A DNA stretch of 64,000 bases from Allofrancisella guangzhouensis (lineage in GTDB: Bacteria; Pseudomonadota; Gammaproteobacteria; Francisellales; Francisellaceae). The translations under genes and the position numbers were made by a program. The notes beneath the pieces were generated by a model. That model made no database searches and was not told where the DNA came from. It saw only the letters and a list, made by a program, of their open reading frames with translations. This document shows, in pieces, positions 9,392 to 17,862 of this stretch (position 1 is its first letter; the number at the start of each line of letters is the position of its first letter). The stretch lies in the NCBI RefSeq assembly GCF_000815225.1, contig NZ_CP010427.1, positions 248,001-312,000 of the forward strand, given 5' to 3'.

Positions 9392-10216
9392 ATGGATAAG
9401 GCAGATTTAAAGAAAATATCACCAAATAAACTTAAGCAGCTTGACCTTATGGTACTGCTAAACATATTGCATCGTGTTGGCTTTAAAACAGAAAACATTA
9501 TCTTTGAAAGCCGTTTAAGTCTCAGTCAATCTGGAAGGCTCATAGAAGATATAGTTTTTGATCAAGATGGTATTAAACTTATTGTAAATATGGGAATCTT
9601 ATCAGCAAATTCAACCTTACCTGATCATTTATTAGATTTTTTTTCCATATTTAATGATTCTATGTCCTTTACTATCTTAAATGCTTTAGCAAGTAAGCTT
9701 CTAAAACATCAAATAAATATGCTTCTGATAGAACAGTCTGATAATTTAAAGCATTTATACCTAAATGGAGATGTTCTTTTTACAAGAAACGACAATTTTT
9801 TTTATTCATTATCATCATATAATAGTTTATTTGAAAGAACTTTAGCACAGTATCAATTAAATGCTAAGTCAGAATGGAAACTAGATTTAATTAACAAAGC
9901 TAGCTACTTAAATAAGAAAACAAATTTTACTAATATGCATCTTGGAAGTAAATTACTGTCATCTAGGTTACATCTTGTTATAACCCTCCAGTCAGAATAT
10001 TTATTTAACGAAGATGAGTGTAAAGAAATTTCGCAGCACATAGAAAGGCTAGTATTAAGTAAAATTTTTGACATAAATAGAGAGTATATAATGGTAACTG
10101 TTTGGCTTATCGTTCACCCTATAAAAATAACTTTTATACCTTTTGCTTTATCACAAAATACTAAATTAATGAATTACAAAATAAAAATTTATGAAAGGGA
10201 TGAGTATGGACACTAA
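9392..10216 (+). CDS. T6SS baseplate protein TssG-like
   Basis: This 274-residue protein sits between TssK and TssF. It has the TssG/ImpH/VasB signature near residues 66-85: a strand followed by M-G-I-L-S-A-N-S-T-L-P-D-H-L, equivalent to the family's G-L-x-G-P-x-G-x-L-P-x-H motif. TssG forms the baseplate wedge with two TssF copies, TssE and TssK. Here the tssG-tssF order is reversed from the common F-G order. The gene overlaps the start of the next by a few bases, which suggests coupled translation. It is shorter than many TssG proteins (about 330), as is usual in Francisella-type systems. Confidence 0.7.
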   Translation: MDKADLKKISPNKLKQLDLMVLLNILHRVGFKTENIIFESRLSLSQSGRLIEDIVFDQDGIKLIVNMGILSANSTLPDHLLDFFSIFNDSMSFTILNALASKLLKHQINMLLIEQSDNLKHLYLNGDVLFTRNDNFFYSLSSYNSLFERTLAQYQLNAKSEWKLDLINKASYLNKKTNFTNMHLGSKLLSSRLHLVITLQSEYLFNEDECKEISQHIERLVLSKIFDINREYIMVTVWLIVHPIKITFIPFALSQNTKLMNYKIKIYERDEYGH

Positions 10217-11711
10217 ATTTAAAGATCTTCAGTCAAAAGAACAGTTATACCATCATCTAGAATCAGATAAATATAATAAAGATGATATCTTAGAATCACC
10301 AGATCTAAAGGCTATTATAGATGCTGTAGAATATACAGTGCAACGTTCTACGCAAAGTATTAGAGATTTTTTATTACAAAAAAGATTTAATTTATTTTAT
10401 AGCTACTATCCTTACTTTTTCCAACATGTACCAAATCATGCGATAGTAGAAGTAGCTACAAATCAAAATGATAAGTTTATAGATTTAGAGCTAGGTGAAG
10501 AATTTGTATTGAAGTTAGATGATAAAAAATTTAGGTTTCAGGCTGCTATACCTTTCATATTATCACCTTTTCAAGTAACAAATTGCTATATAGATAAATG
10601 TGTTATTAACATCGAACTTGATGCAATTAAACCTTTTAGGATTGATAGAAATCGCTTTTTGCTAAGCACTAATCCTTTAGTTATGAAAAACTATCAAATT
10701 TATCATCTTATAAATACTTTAAGAGAATATAAAGCAGCAAAGATGACACTATTCTCACATCAGCTGAATAAACCTATATCTACCCCTGTTTTCTTAAATT
10801 TTGACTTAAAACTTAACATTGGAATAACTCAAGAAATCATTTTGAAAGCGCTCACTCAAGCAGTATTTAGTAACTTTTATATAGAGTTTGAAAATTTACC
10901 AGAAGATTATCTTTTTTATAAAATCTTTTTAGAAATAGAAATTCCAGAAGCTAATAATATATCCAAACCTTTAGTTTCCAACAGTATAAAAACTAACCTA
11001 CTACCCGTTTTTAACCTATTTGAAGATTATGCGATGAAAATTAATTGTGATTATACCCAAGAAAGCTATGGGATAAGACATTTAGACGGACCTAATGAAT
11101 ATGTTCCAACAAAATTATATAACGTTGAATACAATAAACAGACTGCTTACCATAGTCATCTGAAACTTAGCGACGCAAAGAGTTATGACTTGATATTTGA
11201 ACCTTCTGGACATATGAGAATATCCTTCTTAAACCCTTCACTGGAAGAGCTTTCTGATTCTAATGAAATAGTTATAAATGCCCAATGGACACAGACAACC
11301 TCTGCTGATGTTGAAAAAAAAAATTATACATTTTTACCTTTGAGTAGAAGTATTGGTAGTCTGAAATTCAACATAATTCATAGTTACGGTTTTAGAAGAA
11401 ATCAACTTTTAGAAAGAGCAGAAAACATCTTAAAAGTATTAAATATCATTAATGCTACAGGTCTTGACATTGATACCTTTAATACACTAGTTTCTCTTAT
11501 AACAAACCAGGACATATATGCTATAGAGTTTATTAAAGAGAATCTTATAAGTATTGAGTCAAATGGTGAGTTTGCGTATGTAATATTCATAAGAACCGAC
11601 TTATGTAAACCTGAGTTTATTTTTTGCGCGGATTTAGTACATATGTTTCTTGCTACACATCTTTCTAAAAGAATAGGTGCTCAAGTTAATTTCCAAATTA
11701 AAGTGATATAA
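10206..11711 (+). CDS. T6SS baseplate protein TssF (IglH-like)
   Basis: This is a 501-residue protein with a typical TssF/ImpG/VasA N-terminal half. A helix leads into Y-Y-P-Y-F-F-Q-H-V-P-N-H-A-I-V (about residues 74-88), matching the family's Y-P-x-Y-L-x-P-x-P-S-M-A-I-V block. TssF forms the baseplate wedge with TssG. IglH fills this role in the classical Francisella island. The frame opens at 10191, inside the previous gene, but the ATG at 10206 lies 5 bases after AAAGGGA and gives a better start. It is followed 9 bases later by tssL. The C-terminal half is divergent. Confidence 0.8.
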   Translation: MDTKFKDLQSKEQLYHHLESDKYNKDDILESPDLKAIIDAVEYTVQRSTQSIRDFLLQKRFNLFYSYYPYFFQHVPNHAIVEVATNQNDKFIDLELGEEFVLKLDDKKFRFQAAIPFILSPFQVTNCYIDKCVINIELDAIKPFRIDRNRFLLSTNPLVMKNYQIYHLINTLREYKAAKMTLFSHQLNKPISTPVFLNFDLKLNIGITQEIILKALTQAVFSNFYIEFENLPEDYLFYKIFLEIEIPEANNISKPLVSNSIKTNLLPVFNLFEDYAMKINCDYTQESYGIRHLDGPNEYVPTKLYNVEYNKQTAYHSHLKLSDAKSYDLIFEPSGHMRISFLNPSLEELSDSNEIVINAQWTQTTSADVEKKNYTFLPLSRSIGSLKFNIIHSYGFRRNQLLERAENILKVLNIINATGLDIDTFNTLVSLITNQDIYAIEFIKENLISIESNGEFAYVIFIRTDLCKPEFIFCADLVHMFLATHLSKRIGAQVNFQIKVI

Positions 11712-11720
11712 GGAGTGTTT

Positions 11721-12332
11721 ATGCATCAAGACATTATAGAGATTTTTATTACTATAAACTTTTTTATAGAAAATTATAACTCAGACACACAAATGCAGGA
11801 TACTATAGCTTTTCGTGACGAAATAATTACTAAAACAAATAATATACATAACACGGTCTACCAAGAGCATGGCGAGAGAGCTAGCTTTTACATAGCTTTT
11901 GCAATATATAGTTATTGTGACGAAATGGTTAATAAAATAAATTTTAAAACAGATAGTGGTATTACCAATTGGCATTTACTCCAAGAAGAGGTTTACCAGC
12001 GAAATGATGGTGGCGACTATTTTTTTGAAATAGTAGAAAGCATTCTTGATAATCCTGTATTTCCTAAAGTAGTAGCTCAGGTTTTATACTTAATATTAGC
12101 GTTAGGATTTAAAGGCTGCTATATCGGCTTACAAACTGAAATAGATAAATATAAAAATAAACTTAGTGTGATATTGCCTGATCAGGATGTAGGCGATATT
12201 AATTTTCCAACATTTAATAGTCCAGATAGTAAATTTAGAAAAACTTATAAAACACGACTCTTTAGAGGTATATTTTTGGCAAATATTTGTTTTCCTATTT
12301 TTGCTTATTTTGGCATATTGCTTATTAGATAG
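11721..12332 (+). CDS. dotU: T6SS inner-membrane protein TssL (DotU)
   Basis: This 203-residue protein matches the DotU/TssL layout: a helical cytoplasmic domain with an acidic Y-S-Y-C-D-E-M motif near residue 70, then W-H-x-L-Q-E-E-x-Y, and a Y-L-I-L-A-L-G-F-x-G-x-Y segment near 120. A single C-terminal membrane anchor ends the protein. These are the conserved family blocks. It pairs with the TssM-like protein encoded by the divergent unit. A GTG at 11715 is possible, but the ATG at 11721 sits 5 bases after AAGGAG. The PAAR-like gene follows 26 bases later. Confidence 0.9.
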   Translation: MHQDIIEIFITINFFIENYNSDTQMQDTIAFRDEIITKTNNIHNTVYQEHGERASFYIAFAIYSYCDEMVNKINFKTDSGITNWHLLQEEVYQRNDGGDYFFEIVESILDNPVFPKVVAQVLYLILALGFKGCYIGLQTEIDKYKNKLSVILPDQDVGDINFPTFNSPDSKFRKTYKTRLFRGIFLANICFPIFAYFGILLIR

Positions 12333-12358
12333 TAGCAGATCATCAAAAGGAGATAATA

Positions 12359-12739
12359 ATGAGTAATTTTGTAGTAAATAATGCACTTTTAAAATGTTCT
12401 TTTGGTACTACACCAACTCCTTTGACAATATTGCCCAAAGGTTCATTAGTAAAAGGGCAAAGCCAGCTTGCAGCTACTATAAATGATCATATTCCTATGG
12501 TAAATATTAAACCATTTGGAATGTGTAATAGTCCCTCAAACCCAGCTGGAATGGGAAAACCAATAGTACCTACTCCATGTCCATGTGTTCCTATAATACC
12601 ATCTCCATGGACACCACCAGCAACTAAAACAAAGGTTAACGGTCAACCAGCTTTGCTAAAGAACGCAATATGTATGTGTGTTTGGGGAGGTCAGATAAGC
12701 ATTAATACTCCTGGACAGATGATTATTACGGCTAAGTAG
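12359..12739 (+). CDS. PAAR-like T6SS spike tip (DUF4280, IglG-related)
   Basis: The 126-residue protein starts with a strand, N-N-A-L-L-K-C-S-F-G. It continues through a P-F-G-M-C motif and a P-C-P-C segment and ends with C-M-C-V-W-G-G and P-G-Q, the pattern of DUF4280 PAAR-like proteins such as Francisella IglG. The spaced cysteines probably bind a metal at the cone tip. IglG carries an N-terminal extension of several dozen residues; this one begins almost directly at the PAAR core. The ribosome site AAAAGGAG precedes the ATG. It is followed by a short gap and the presumed effector gene, the usual arrangement for a tip and its cargo. Confidence 0.85.
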   Translation: MSNFVVNNALLKCSFGTTPTPLTILPKGSLVKGQSQLAATINDHIPMVNIKPFGMCNSPSNPAGMGKPIVPTPCPCVPIIPSPWTPPATKTKVNGQPALLKNAICMCVWGGQISINTPGQMIITAK

Positions 12740-12762
12740 GAGAATCGAGCTAGTGTAACTAT

Positions 12763-12791
12763 AAGGAGGCTTTGATATGAAGAATTACTAA
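12763..12791 (+). promoter_or_regulatory. Strong ribosome site followed by a four-codon ORF
   Basis: AAGGAGG at 12763-12769 stands 7 bases before an ATG at 12777 whose frame stops after four codons (ATG AAG AAT TAC TAA). This is one of the strongest ribosome sites in the window yet it serves no long gene. It lies between the PAAR gene and the 378-residue gene, whose own site (GGAGGG, 12821-12826) is 9 bases before its ATG. It may be a translational leader or the start of a lost gene. Confidence 0.4.
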
Positions 12792-12835
12792 TTAAAGATG
12801 TTAAACCAAGTTAAGATATTGGAGGGAAACATACA

Positions 12836-13972
12836 ATGGCATATGATTTAGAATTAGCAATAAACTTTAGTAAGTTTGTTGATGAAACAAATAGTTTAAA
12901 TCCTCATTACCATTCTATTTTTAAATTTGTTGGAGATCGACTTAATAAGTACGATTTAGATCGTTTTAATAATAACTCAAATGCTTGGATAGGACAAGTT
13001 CAATACGAAAGATATAAAGGGGCTGAACCTTACGAAATCCTTCCACACTCCAGTTTTAGTTTTCGAAAATATGAAAAACTTGCACCGGTGCTTAACCTTA
13101 CTTGTAATTTTGATAATAAACTCTTTCCTAAATATGTGGGCTTGTTGAAACAACACATTTTAAATAAATACATTAATCCAAATAAAAAAATAACAAAGAT
13201 AAGAGTTTTTATTTCTGGTCATGGTGCTGATAATATGAGGTTTGGAACAGGAGACGGAAAGTTAAATCACGGTTTTGTAAGCTATAGTAATGTTATTTCT
13301 ATCTTAGATAATATTCTTTTATCCTCTTTAGATCTAAACAAATTAAATGCCGATATCCAACTTATATCATGCAACGCTGGTATTAGAAACTATCATGAAG
13401 AATTTTTCAACTTACTGGTTGAAAAATATAAAGATACGGGTTTTAATTTTAATGTTACAGGTTATTTAGAAAATATCACGTTAGAAAGTGTTCTAAGCAG
13501 TGATAAGTTTGCTTTATCAAAAACAAAAATGAAACCCGAAATATATGATAAAAAAAATCCACTGATTTATAGCCTAGTAAATTCTGAAGATGTATCAGGT
13601 ATTAGATCATCATTTAATAAAATAGTTAATAAAATAGAAAAAATAAAAAAGTATAATAGCGCTACTCTTAGTGAAATATTTAAAGCTAGAGATCAAGCAT
13701 TAAAAGACAGTGATCAAAAATATAACTTAATTTTTATAGACGTGCTAAGAGGACTACTTATTAATAGAATTGATGAGCTTGAAACTAATGAGTTTGAAAG
13801 AGAAGATTCAATTGCATGCCAAACTACAACAGTTGTTGAAAAAGAGGAGACGTTGCAAAGTAGTCTAAATAGGTTTTTATTACAAATCACTTCACTTAAA
13901 AAGTATTTTATTAACCATATGAAAGATTGGTATCATAAGCGCTGCGAGTTATTACAAAAAAGTGGCTGCTGA
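12836..13972 (+). CDS. Candidate T6SS effector with clan CD-like peptidase motifs
   Basis: This is an unrecognised 378-residue protein, last gene of the T6SS operon and next to the PAAR gene. A strand K-I-R-V-F-I-S-G-H-G (His129) is followed about 50 residues later by D-I-Q-L-I-S-C-N-A-G (Cys179). Strand-His-Gly and strand-x-Cys in that order and spacing is the core of clan CD cysteine peptidases (caspase, gingipain, C80 toxin self-processing domains). Residues 270-378 are helical and probably a separate domain. There is no signal peptide or membrane segment. No gene follows on the same strand, so no cognate immunity gene is evident. The effector role is inferred from position; peptidase activity is inferred from two short motifs. 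Confidence 0.5.
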   Translation: MAYDLELAINFSKFVDETNSLNPHYHSIFKFVGDRLNKYDLDRFNNNSNAWIGQVQYERYKGAEPYEILPHSSFSFRKYEKLAPVLNLTCNFDNKLFPKYVGLLKQHILNKYINPNKKITKIRVFISGHGADNMRFGTGDGKLNHGFVSYSNVISILDNILLSSLDLNKLNADIQLISCNAGIRNYHEEFFNLLVEKYKDTGFNFNVTGYLENITLESVLSSDKFALSKTKMKPEIYDKKNPLIYSLVNSEDVSGIRSSFNKIVNKIEKIKKYNSATLSEIFKARDQALKDSDQKYNLIFIDVLRGLLINRIDELETNEFEREDSIACQTTTVVEKEETLQSSLNRFLLQITSLKKYFINHMKDWYHKRCELLQKSGC

Positions 13973-14002
13973 AATATTATCGACCTGCGATATTTATACT
14001 TT

Positions 14003-14848
14003 TCAATATAAAAGACTTAATTTTTTTTTAAGCAATAACCTATCACTATCTTTATAGGCTTGCTCAGCAAAATCACCCATCCATAGTTTTACAGCTTTAA
14101 AATTTTCTATAAAAGCTTGTTTATCACCTTTGGTAATAACTTTTGAATTTTCAGCAACAAATTCAGCAAATTCAGCGATAGCTTCTTGTCTATTTTCGTC
14201 AGACATAATAATATCGGCATACAATCCTGGTCCTTGGCTAAATAGTCTACCGACTATGTTTAGCTCCATTTTATATACAGGACTGGCTAGTTTTAACATT
14301 TTTGAGATATCGATATTTTTATGTTTTAGAAACATGCCTAAACAATATACGCTAAAATGTTCGATCCCTTGAATAAAAGTCATAGCCTTATCATGATCTT
14401 TAGCTGTCATTTTTTCGATAGAAAACCCAATTTTAGCTAAATCATTAATAAAGTATTTATACTGCTCTTGATACCTACCATCACAAACTACAATCACTTG
14501 TTTTTCCGGGTGTTTTATAGTTGGTCCAAAAATTGGATGTAGTCCAACCACAGGTCCATCATAATACTCTAACATAGCATCTAAAGGCTCTTGTTTTATA
14601 CTTGTATAGTCTGCCAGTATAGTCCCTAAAGAGAGGTATGGAATAACTTTTTTAATGATTTTTTCGGTTAAATATATAGGCACAGATAGTATAACTATAT
14701 CTTGGTTAGCAAGCTTACCTTTGGGATTATTCCAATCATTTTCTTCAAAAATAGTAAGCTTATATTCTGGTAAAAACTTTGAAAAAATATATTGGGACAT
14801 CTGCCCCATTTCACCATTACCACCAACTATACAAATTTTTTTCTGCAT
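14003..14848 (-). CDS. tyrA: Prephenate dehydrogenase
   Basis: The 281-residue protein starts with an NAD-binding fold (I-C-I-V-G-G-N-G-E-M-G, residues 5-15). It then has the TyrA active-site blocks D-Y-T-S-I-K and V-V-G-L-H-P-I-F-G-P (about residues 90-125). It would convert prephenate to 4-hydroxyphenylpyruvate in tyrosine synthesis. Unlike enterobacterial TyrA there is no N-terminal chorismate mutase domain, so it is monofunctional. It starts 2 bases after the dtd stop, and the AAGGTG ribosome site overlaps the end of dtd, so the two form an operon. It converges on the end of the T6SS operon and marks the island's right boundary. Confidence 0.9.
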   Translation of the reverse strand: MQKKICIVGGNGEMGQMSQYIFSKFLPEYKLTIFEENDWNNPKGKLANQDIVILSVPIYLTEKIIKKVIPYLSLGTILADYTSIKQEPLDAMLEYYDGPVVGLHPIFGPTIKHPEKQVIVVCDGRYQEQYKYFINDLAKIGFSIEKMTAKDHDKAMTFIQGIEHFSVYCLGMFLKHKNIDISKMLKLASPVYKMELNIVGRLFSQGPGLYADIIMSDENRQEAIAEFAEFVAENSKVITKGDKQAFIENFKAVKLWMGDFAEQAYKDSDRLLLKKKLSLLY

Positions 14849-14850
14849 TT

Positions 14851-15288
14851 TTACACCTTAAAACTAAAAGTTACGGGACCATCATTTATTAATGAAACTT
14901 TCATATCAGCTCCGAATATACCTGATTGTGTGTTTGGATATTTATCTCTAAATATTTGTAATAAATTTTCAAATTTATCCTTAGCAATAGCAGCAGGACA
15001 ACCATCACTAAAGCTAGGACGATTACCTTTAGTGGTATTAGCTGCTAAGGTAAACTGTGGAACTAGGATAATTCCTCCACAAATATCTTGTAGTGATAAG
15101 TTCATCTTGTCAGCAGCATCTTCAAATATACGGTATTTTAGGATTTTATCAGTTATTTTATTAAAAACTTTACTATCATCTTCTTTTTCAACACATACCA
15201 GAGCTAAAATGCCTTGATTTATTTTAGCTATAATTTCATTATTTACTAGAATACTAGCAGAGCTAACTCTTTGAATAATGCTAATCAT
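14851..15288 (-). CDS. dtd: D-aminoacyl-tRNA deacylase
   Basis: This 145-residue protein has full family length. It carries the two Dtd motifs: P-Q-F-T-L-A-A (S-Q-F-T-L in most members) near residue 78 and N-D-G-P-V-T-F near the C-terminus, which form the cross-subunit active site. It hydrolyses D-amino acids wrongly attached to tRNA. The Ser-to-Pro change at the first position of the SQxT block is a mild oddity. It is first of a two-gene unit with tyrA and reads away from the glycosyltransferase gene, across about 240 AT-rich bases. Confidence 0.93.
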   Translation of the reverse strand: MISIIQRVSSASILVNNEIIAKINQGILALVCVEKEDDSKVFNKITDKILKYRIFEDAADKMNLSLQDICGGIILVPQFTLAANTTKGNRPSFSDGCPAAIAKDKFENLLQIFRDKYPNTQSGIFGADMKVSLINDGPVTFSFKV

Positions 15289-15529
15289 ATTGAGTAAACT
15301 TTTTTACTAATTCTTATTATTATAAATAATCTTGTACGTCATGTATTTAAAATATTTAACTAATACTTAACAAAACTTATCTATTTAAAAACCTAAAACT
15401 GATATTGTACGTTACAAATATTGCTACTCACACTTAACTTTAGCAGTTGAGATTGTTGAGTATTTACTTTAATATACCCCATAATTTACTCTATTTTTTG
15501 CCTAAAAAATATAAACTTTACGAGCTTCT

Positions 15530-16981
15530 ATGAGAAAATTATTGTCACAAAATAAAATTATAATCACTACCTATTTTTCCCTTTATCTGATTATCTGGGT
15601 TGGACTAAGCCTTTTGATATACGATGCAAACGCACTACCTATAGATGTCGCAGAAAATATAGCTTGGTCAAAACATCTGCAAATAGCCTTTGATAAACAT
15701 CCATTCTTAGGGGCATTTTTTATAAAGTTAGTATTGCCTTTTTCACCCTCTACTATGGTAGCAAATTTATTAGCTAGCAGTATTTGTTTGTTAGTGACTC
15801 TACTTTACACTTATAAAGTAACTAAGCTTTTTATGTCAAAAAATGAGTCTATTGTTATCATTATACTCAGTAGCTGCGGAGGTATTTACACAGCTTTAAA
15901 TTTTGTTGACTATAGTCAAAATTCTATAGTTTTGCCATTTTGGGTAATGTCTTGCTATTATTTCACTTTAGCCATGAGAAGCAATAAAGTTATTTATTGG
16001 ATTACACTTGGCTTGGTATGTGCACTAGGGTTATATGCTAAGCTAGAAATGGGGTTAATTATTTTATGTTTAGCACTTTATCTAGTTTTTAATTACAAAA
16101 GAGAGTATTTGAGTAAAGTTTTTATTTCTTTTTGGATTTTTATAGTTAGCTTAATTCCACTTATTTGGTGGTTATTTTATACAAACTTTGCTTTGATAAA
16201 TTACGCATTAAATAGATACTCTGGACTACGTGCAACAGATCATAATATTATAATCAACTTTTTATTAGCACAGTTAAATAACTTATCTACAATTGGTATT
16301 ATCGCTGTTCCAATATTATGTATTTTGATTTTATTAAAAATAGGTATGTTCAAAATAGAAAAAAACATCGAAATAACTTTTTTTAAAAGGTTAAGACAAC
16401 CTTTAGTTTGCTATGGCATATATCCTTTATTATTTTTCTTTGCTTTACAAACTTATAAAGTTCATATCGAATATGGCTGGTTAATTCCAATTATGTCGCT
16501 GACTTTGCCAGCTATGTTTTATTTGTTGAATATTAAAATAAGAGAATTATCATTAAGAAAGATTGTATATGTAGTACTTTGTTTCCAAATTTTGATTTTT
16601 ATAGTATATAACTTGTTTGGCTATTTCACACCGATGAAAGATCCTAGAACATTGTCAAACCATGTAGCACTAAAGGCAGAAGAATTTTGGCAACAAAATG
16701 AAAACCAGCCATTGACAAATGTTATAGGATATTTTTCTATATACATTACACCTTTTATTTCAGACATCGCGACTGCACATAGAAGCTTTGAAGATACCAG
16801 AATTCCAACGAATACTGTTTCACTTGGTGTCCTTTCTGACTGTAATACCAAAGATAATGATGCTTATCTTAAATCTCTCGGCTATACGGTAGGTAAACAA
16901 GAGTGTATAACTATAGATAGAGTTGGTAGATACTCTAAACAAAAGCAGAATTTCACATTATACATTTTAGAAAAAAGTTAG
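15530..16981 (+). CDS. Membrane glycosyltransferase, PMT_2/ArnT-like
   Basis: This is a 483-residue polytopic membrane protein with about ten hydrophobic segments. Just after the first segment is an acidic periplasmic loop (residues 25-55) with the order D-x-A ... E-N-I-A-W-S, then H-P-F-L-G. A D/E loop followed by H-P is the catalytic loop pattern of GT-C enzymes of the PMT_2/ArnT type, which move sugars from polyprenyl phosphate. In Francisella such enzymes modify lipid A or other surface glycans (FlmK is one). The exact substrate cannot be read from sequence. It appears to be a single-gene unit closed by a palindromic terminator overlapping its stop. Confidence 0.75.
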   Translation: MRKLLSQNKIIITTYFSLYLIIWVGLSLLIYDANALPIDVAENIAWSKHLQIAFDKHPFLGAFFIKLVLPFSPSTMVANLLASSICLLVTLLYTYKVTKLFMSKNESIVIIILSSCGGIYTALNFVDYSQNSIVLPFWVMSCYYFTLAMRSNKVIYWITLGLVCALGLYAKLEMGLIILCLALYLVFNYKREYLSKVFISFWIFIVSLIPLIWWLFYTNFALINYALNRYSGLRATDHNIIINFLLAQLNNLSTIGIIAVPILCILILLKIGMFKIEKNIEITFFKRLRQPLVCYGIYPLLFFFALQTYKVHIEYGWLIPIMSLTLPAMFYLLNIKIRELSLRKIVYVVLCFQILIFIVYNLFGYFTPMKDPRTLSNHVALKAEEFWQQNENQPLTNVIGYFSIYITPFISDIATAHRSFEDTRIPTNTVSLGVLSDCNTKDNDAYLKSLGYTVGKQECITIDRVGRYSKQKQNFTLYILEKS

Positions 16982-17022
16982 CCTCTGAGGCTAATCTCTT
17001 TTAATTTAAGTAGAGACTACTT
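16978..17022. terminator. Bidirectional terminator hairpins
   Basis: A perfect palindrome, TTAGCCTC-T-GAGGCTAA (16978-16994), overlaps the glycosyltransferase stop and is followed by TCTCTTTT. A second small hairpin, AGTAG-AGA-CTACT (17010-17022), precedes a T run and covers the last codons of the convergent gene. Together they probably end both converging transcripts. Confidence 0.65.
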
Positions 17023-17656
17023 TTTTATTTATAGAAAAGGTCCAAAACCACAAAACCAAAGCATACACCCCCCACCATTCAATAATACTTTGATTTTCGT
17101 ATGTTGGCGCCATAAAAATAGAAGCAATGGAGGTGATTGCTGTTATAGCTAAACAAAAGTACCTAATAAATATAGGTTTTTTGTTAACTTTATGAGAATA
17201 CTTATATTCAATTATGCTATACCATACTTGGCAGATAGTCATAGATACAAAAAAGATAGAAACACACTTTATATGAAATTGTAAAGGCGTGTTATCTCCA
17301 TCAATAACAGAGGTACCAATGATTAATCCCACACAGCCTATAGCTGCTAGAAAAAGCATAAAGCTACCTTGCTTAACAATAGCTCTGTTATAATCACTAA
17401 TTTGGATTAGCCATTCTTTTATAAAAAAGAAAATAATAGCCATAAGTGTTGCTGTAGGTATTAAAACAGCTTTTAGCATATATGATTCAAATGGATAAAA
17501 GCCTGCATGGGTTATATCAGAACATCCAGATATAAAAGGGTTACATAACTTATTGTGACCATTAACAATAGATATAAAGTATATGGCTAAAAAAAGTACA
17601 GCTACAGAAATAGTAGTTATAGATATAAGTTTTTTTGGGTTAAACTCTGCTTTCAT
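17006..17656 (-). CDS. Six-TM membrane protein, possibly Frag1/DRAM/Sfk1 family
   Basis: The 216-residue protein has about six membrane segments and a short N-terminal cytoplasmic tail. The first outer loop contains C-N-P-F-I-S-G-C-S-D-I-T and then P-F-E-S, recalling the S-D-x-G and P-E pattern of the Frag1/DRAM/Sfk1 family. Function in bacteria is unknown. It reads divergently from fdxA and converges on the glycosyltransferase gene. The family call is a weak by-eye match; a plain hypothetical membrane protein is the safe alternative. Confidence 0.5.
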   Translation of the reverse strand: MKAEFNPKKLISITTISVAVLFLAIYFISIVNGHNKLCNPFISGCSDITHAGFYPFESYMLKAVLIPTATLMAIIFFFIKEWLIQISDYNRAIVKQGSFMLFLAAIGCVGLIIGTSVIDGDNTPLQFHIKCVSIFFVSMTICQVWYSIIEYKYSHKVNKKPIFIRYFCLAITAITSIASIFMAPTYENQSIIEWWGVYALVLWFWTFSINKKVVST

Positions 17657-17752
17657 AATTCTACGTTTGGTATGTTTTAACTTGTTTTTATTACAGTTAT
17701 GCTACCATAAACTACCAAAATTACTAATTTAAAATAACTTTTAGTTCTATAG

Positions 17753-17819
17753 GTTGTTGCCACTTATATTTGTTAATTGTGGTAAACAACATTTACCTTT
17801 TTCCTTTCTATGGTATAAT
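17753..17819 (+). promoter_or_regulatory. fdxA promoter with upstream inverted repeat
   Basis: TTTACC (17792-17797) and TATAAT (17814-17819) are spaced 16 bases and lie about 45 bases before the fdxA start. Immediately upstream, GTTGTTGCCAC (17753-17763) and GTGGTAAACAAC (17779-17790) form an inverted repeat with a 15-base loop. The repeat is well placed to be an operator, though a terminator for upstream read-through is possible. Confidence 0.5.
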
Positions 17820-17862
17820 TTTTGGGTTTCTTTAAAAACATAGAAAAATAAAGGATTTAAAA

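Noticed and set aside
1-13972. Missing ClpV/TssH read as a broken T6SS
   Set aside because: Francisella systems are known to lack ClpV and rely on ClpB, so absence is expected.
14792-15217. 141-residue open frame on the plus strand opposite dtd
   Set aside because: It is a mirror of dtd and the start of tyrA, both of which carry clear family motifs; it has no motif of its own.
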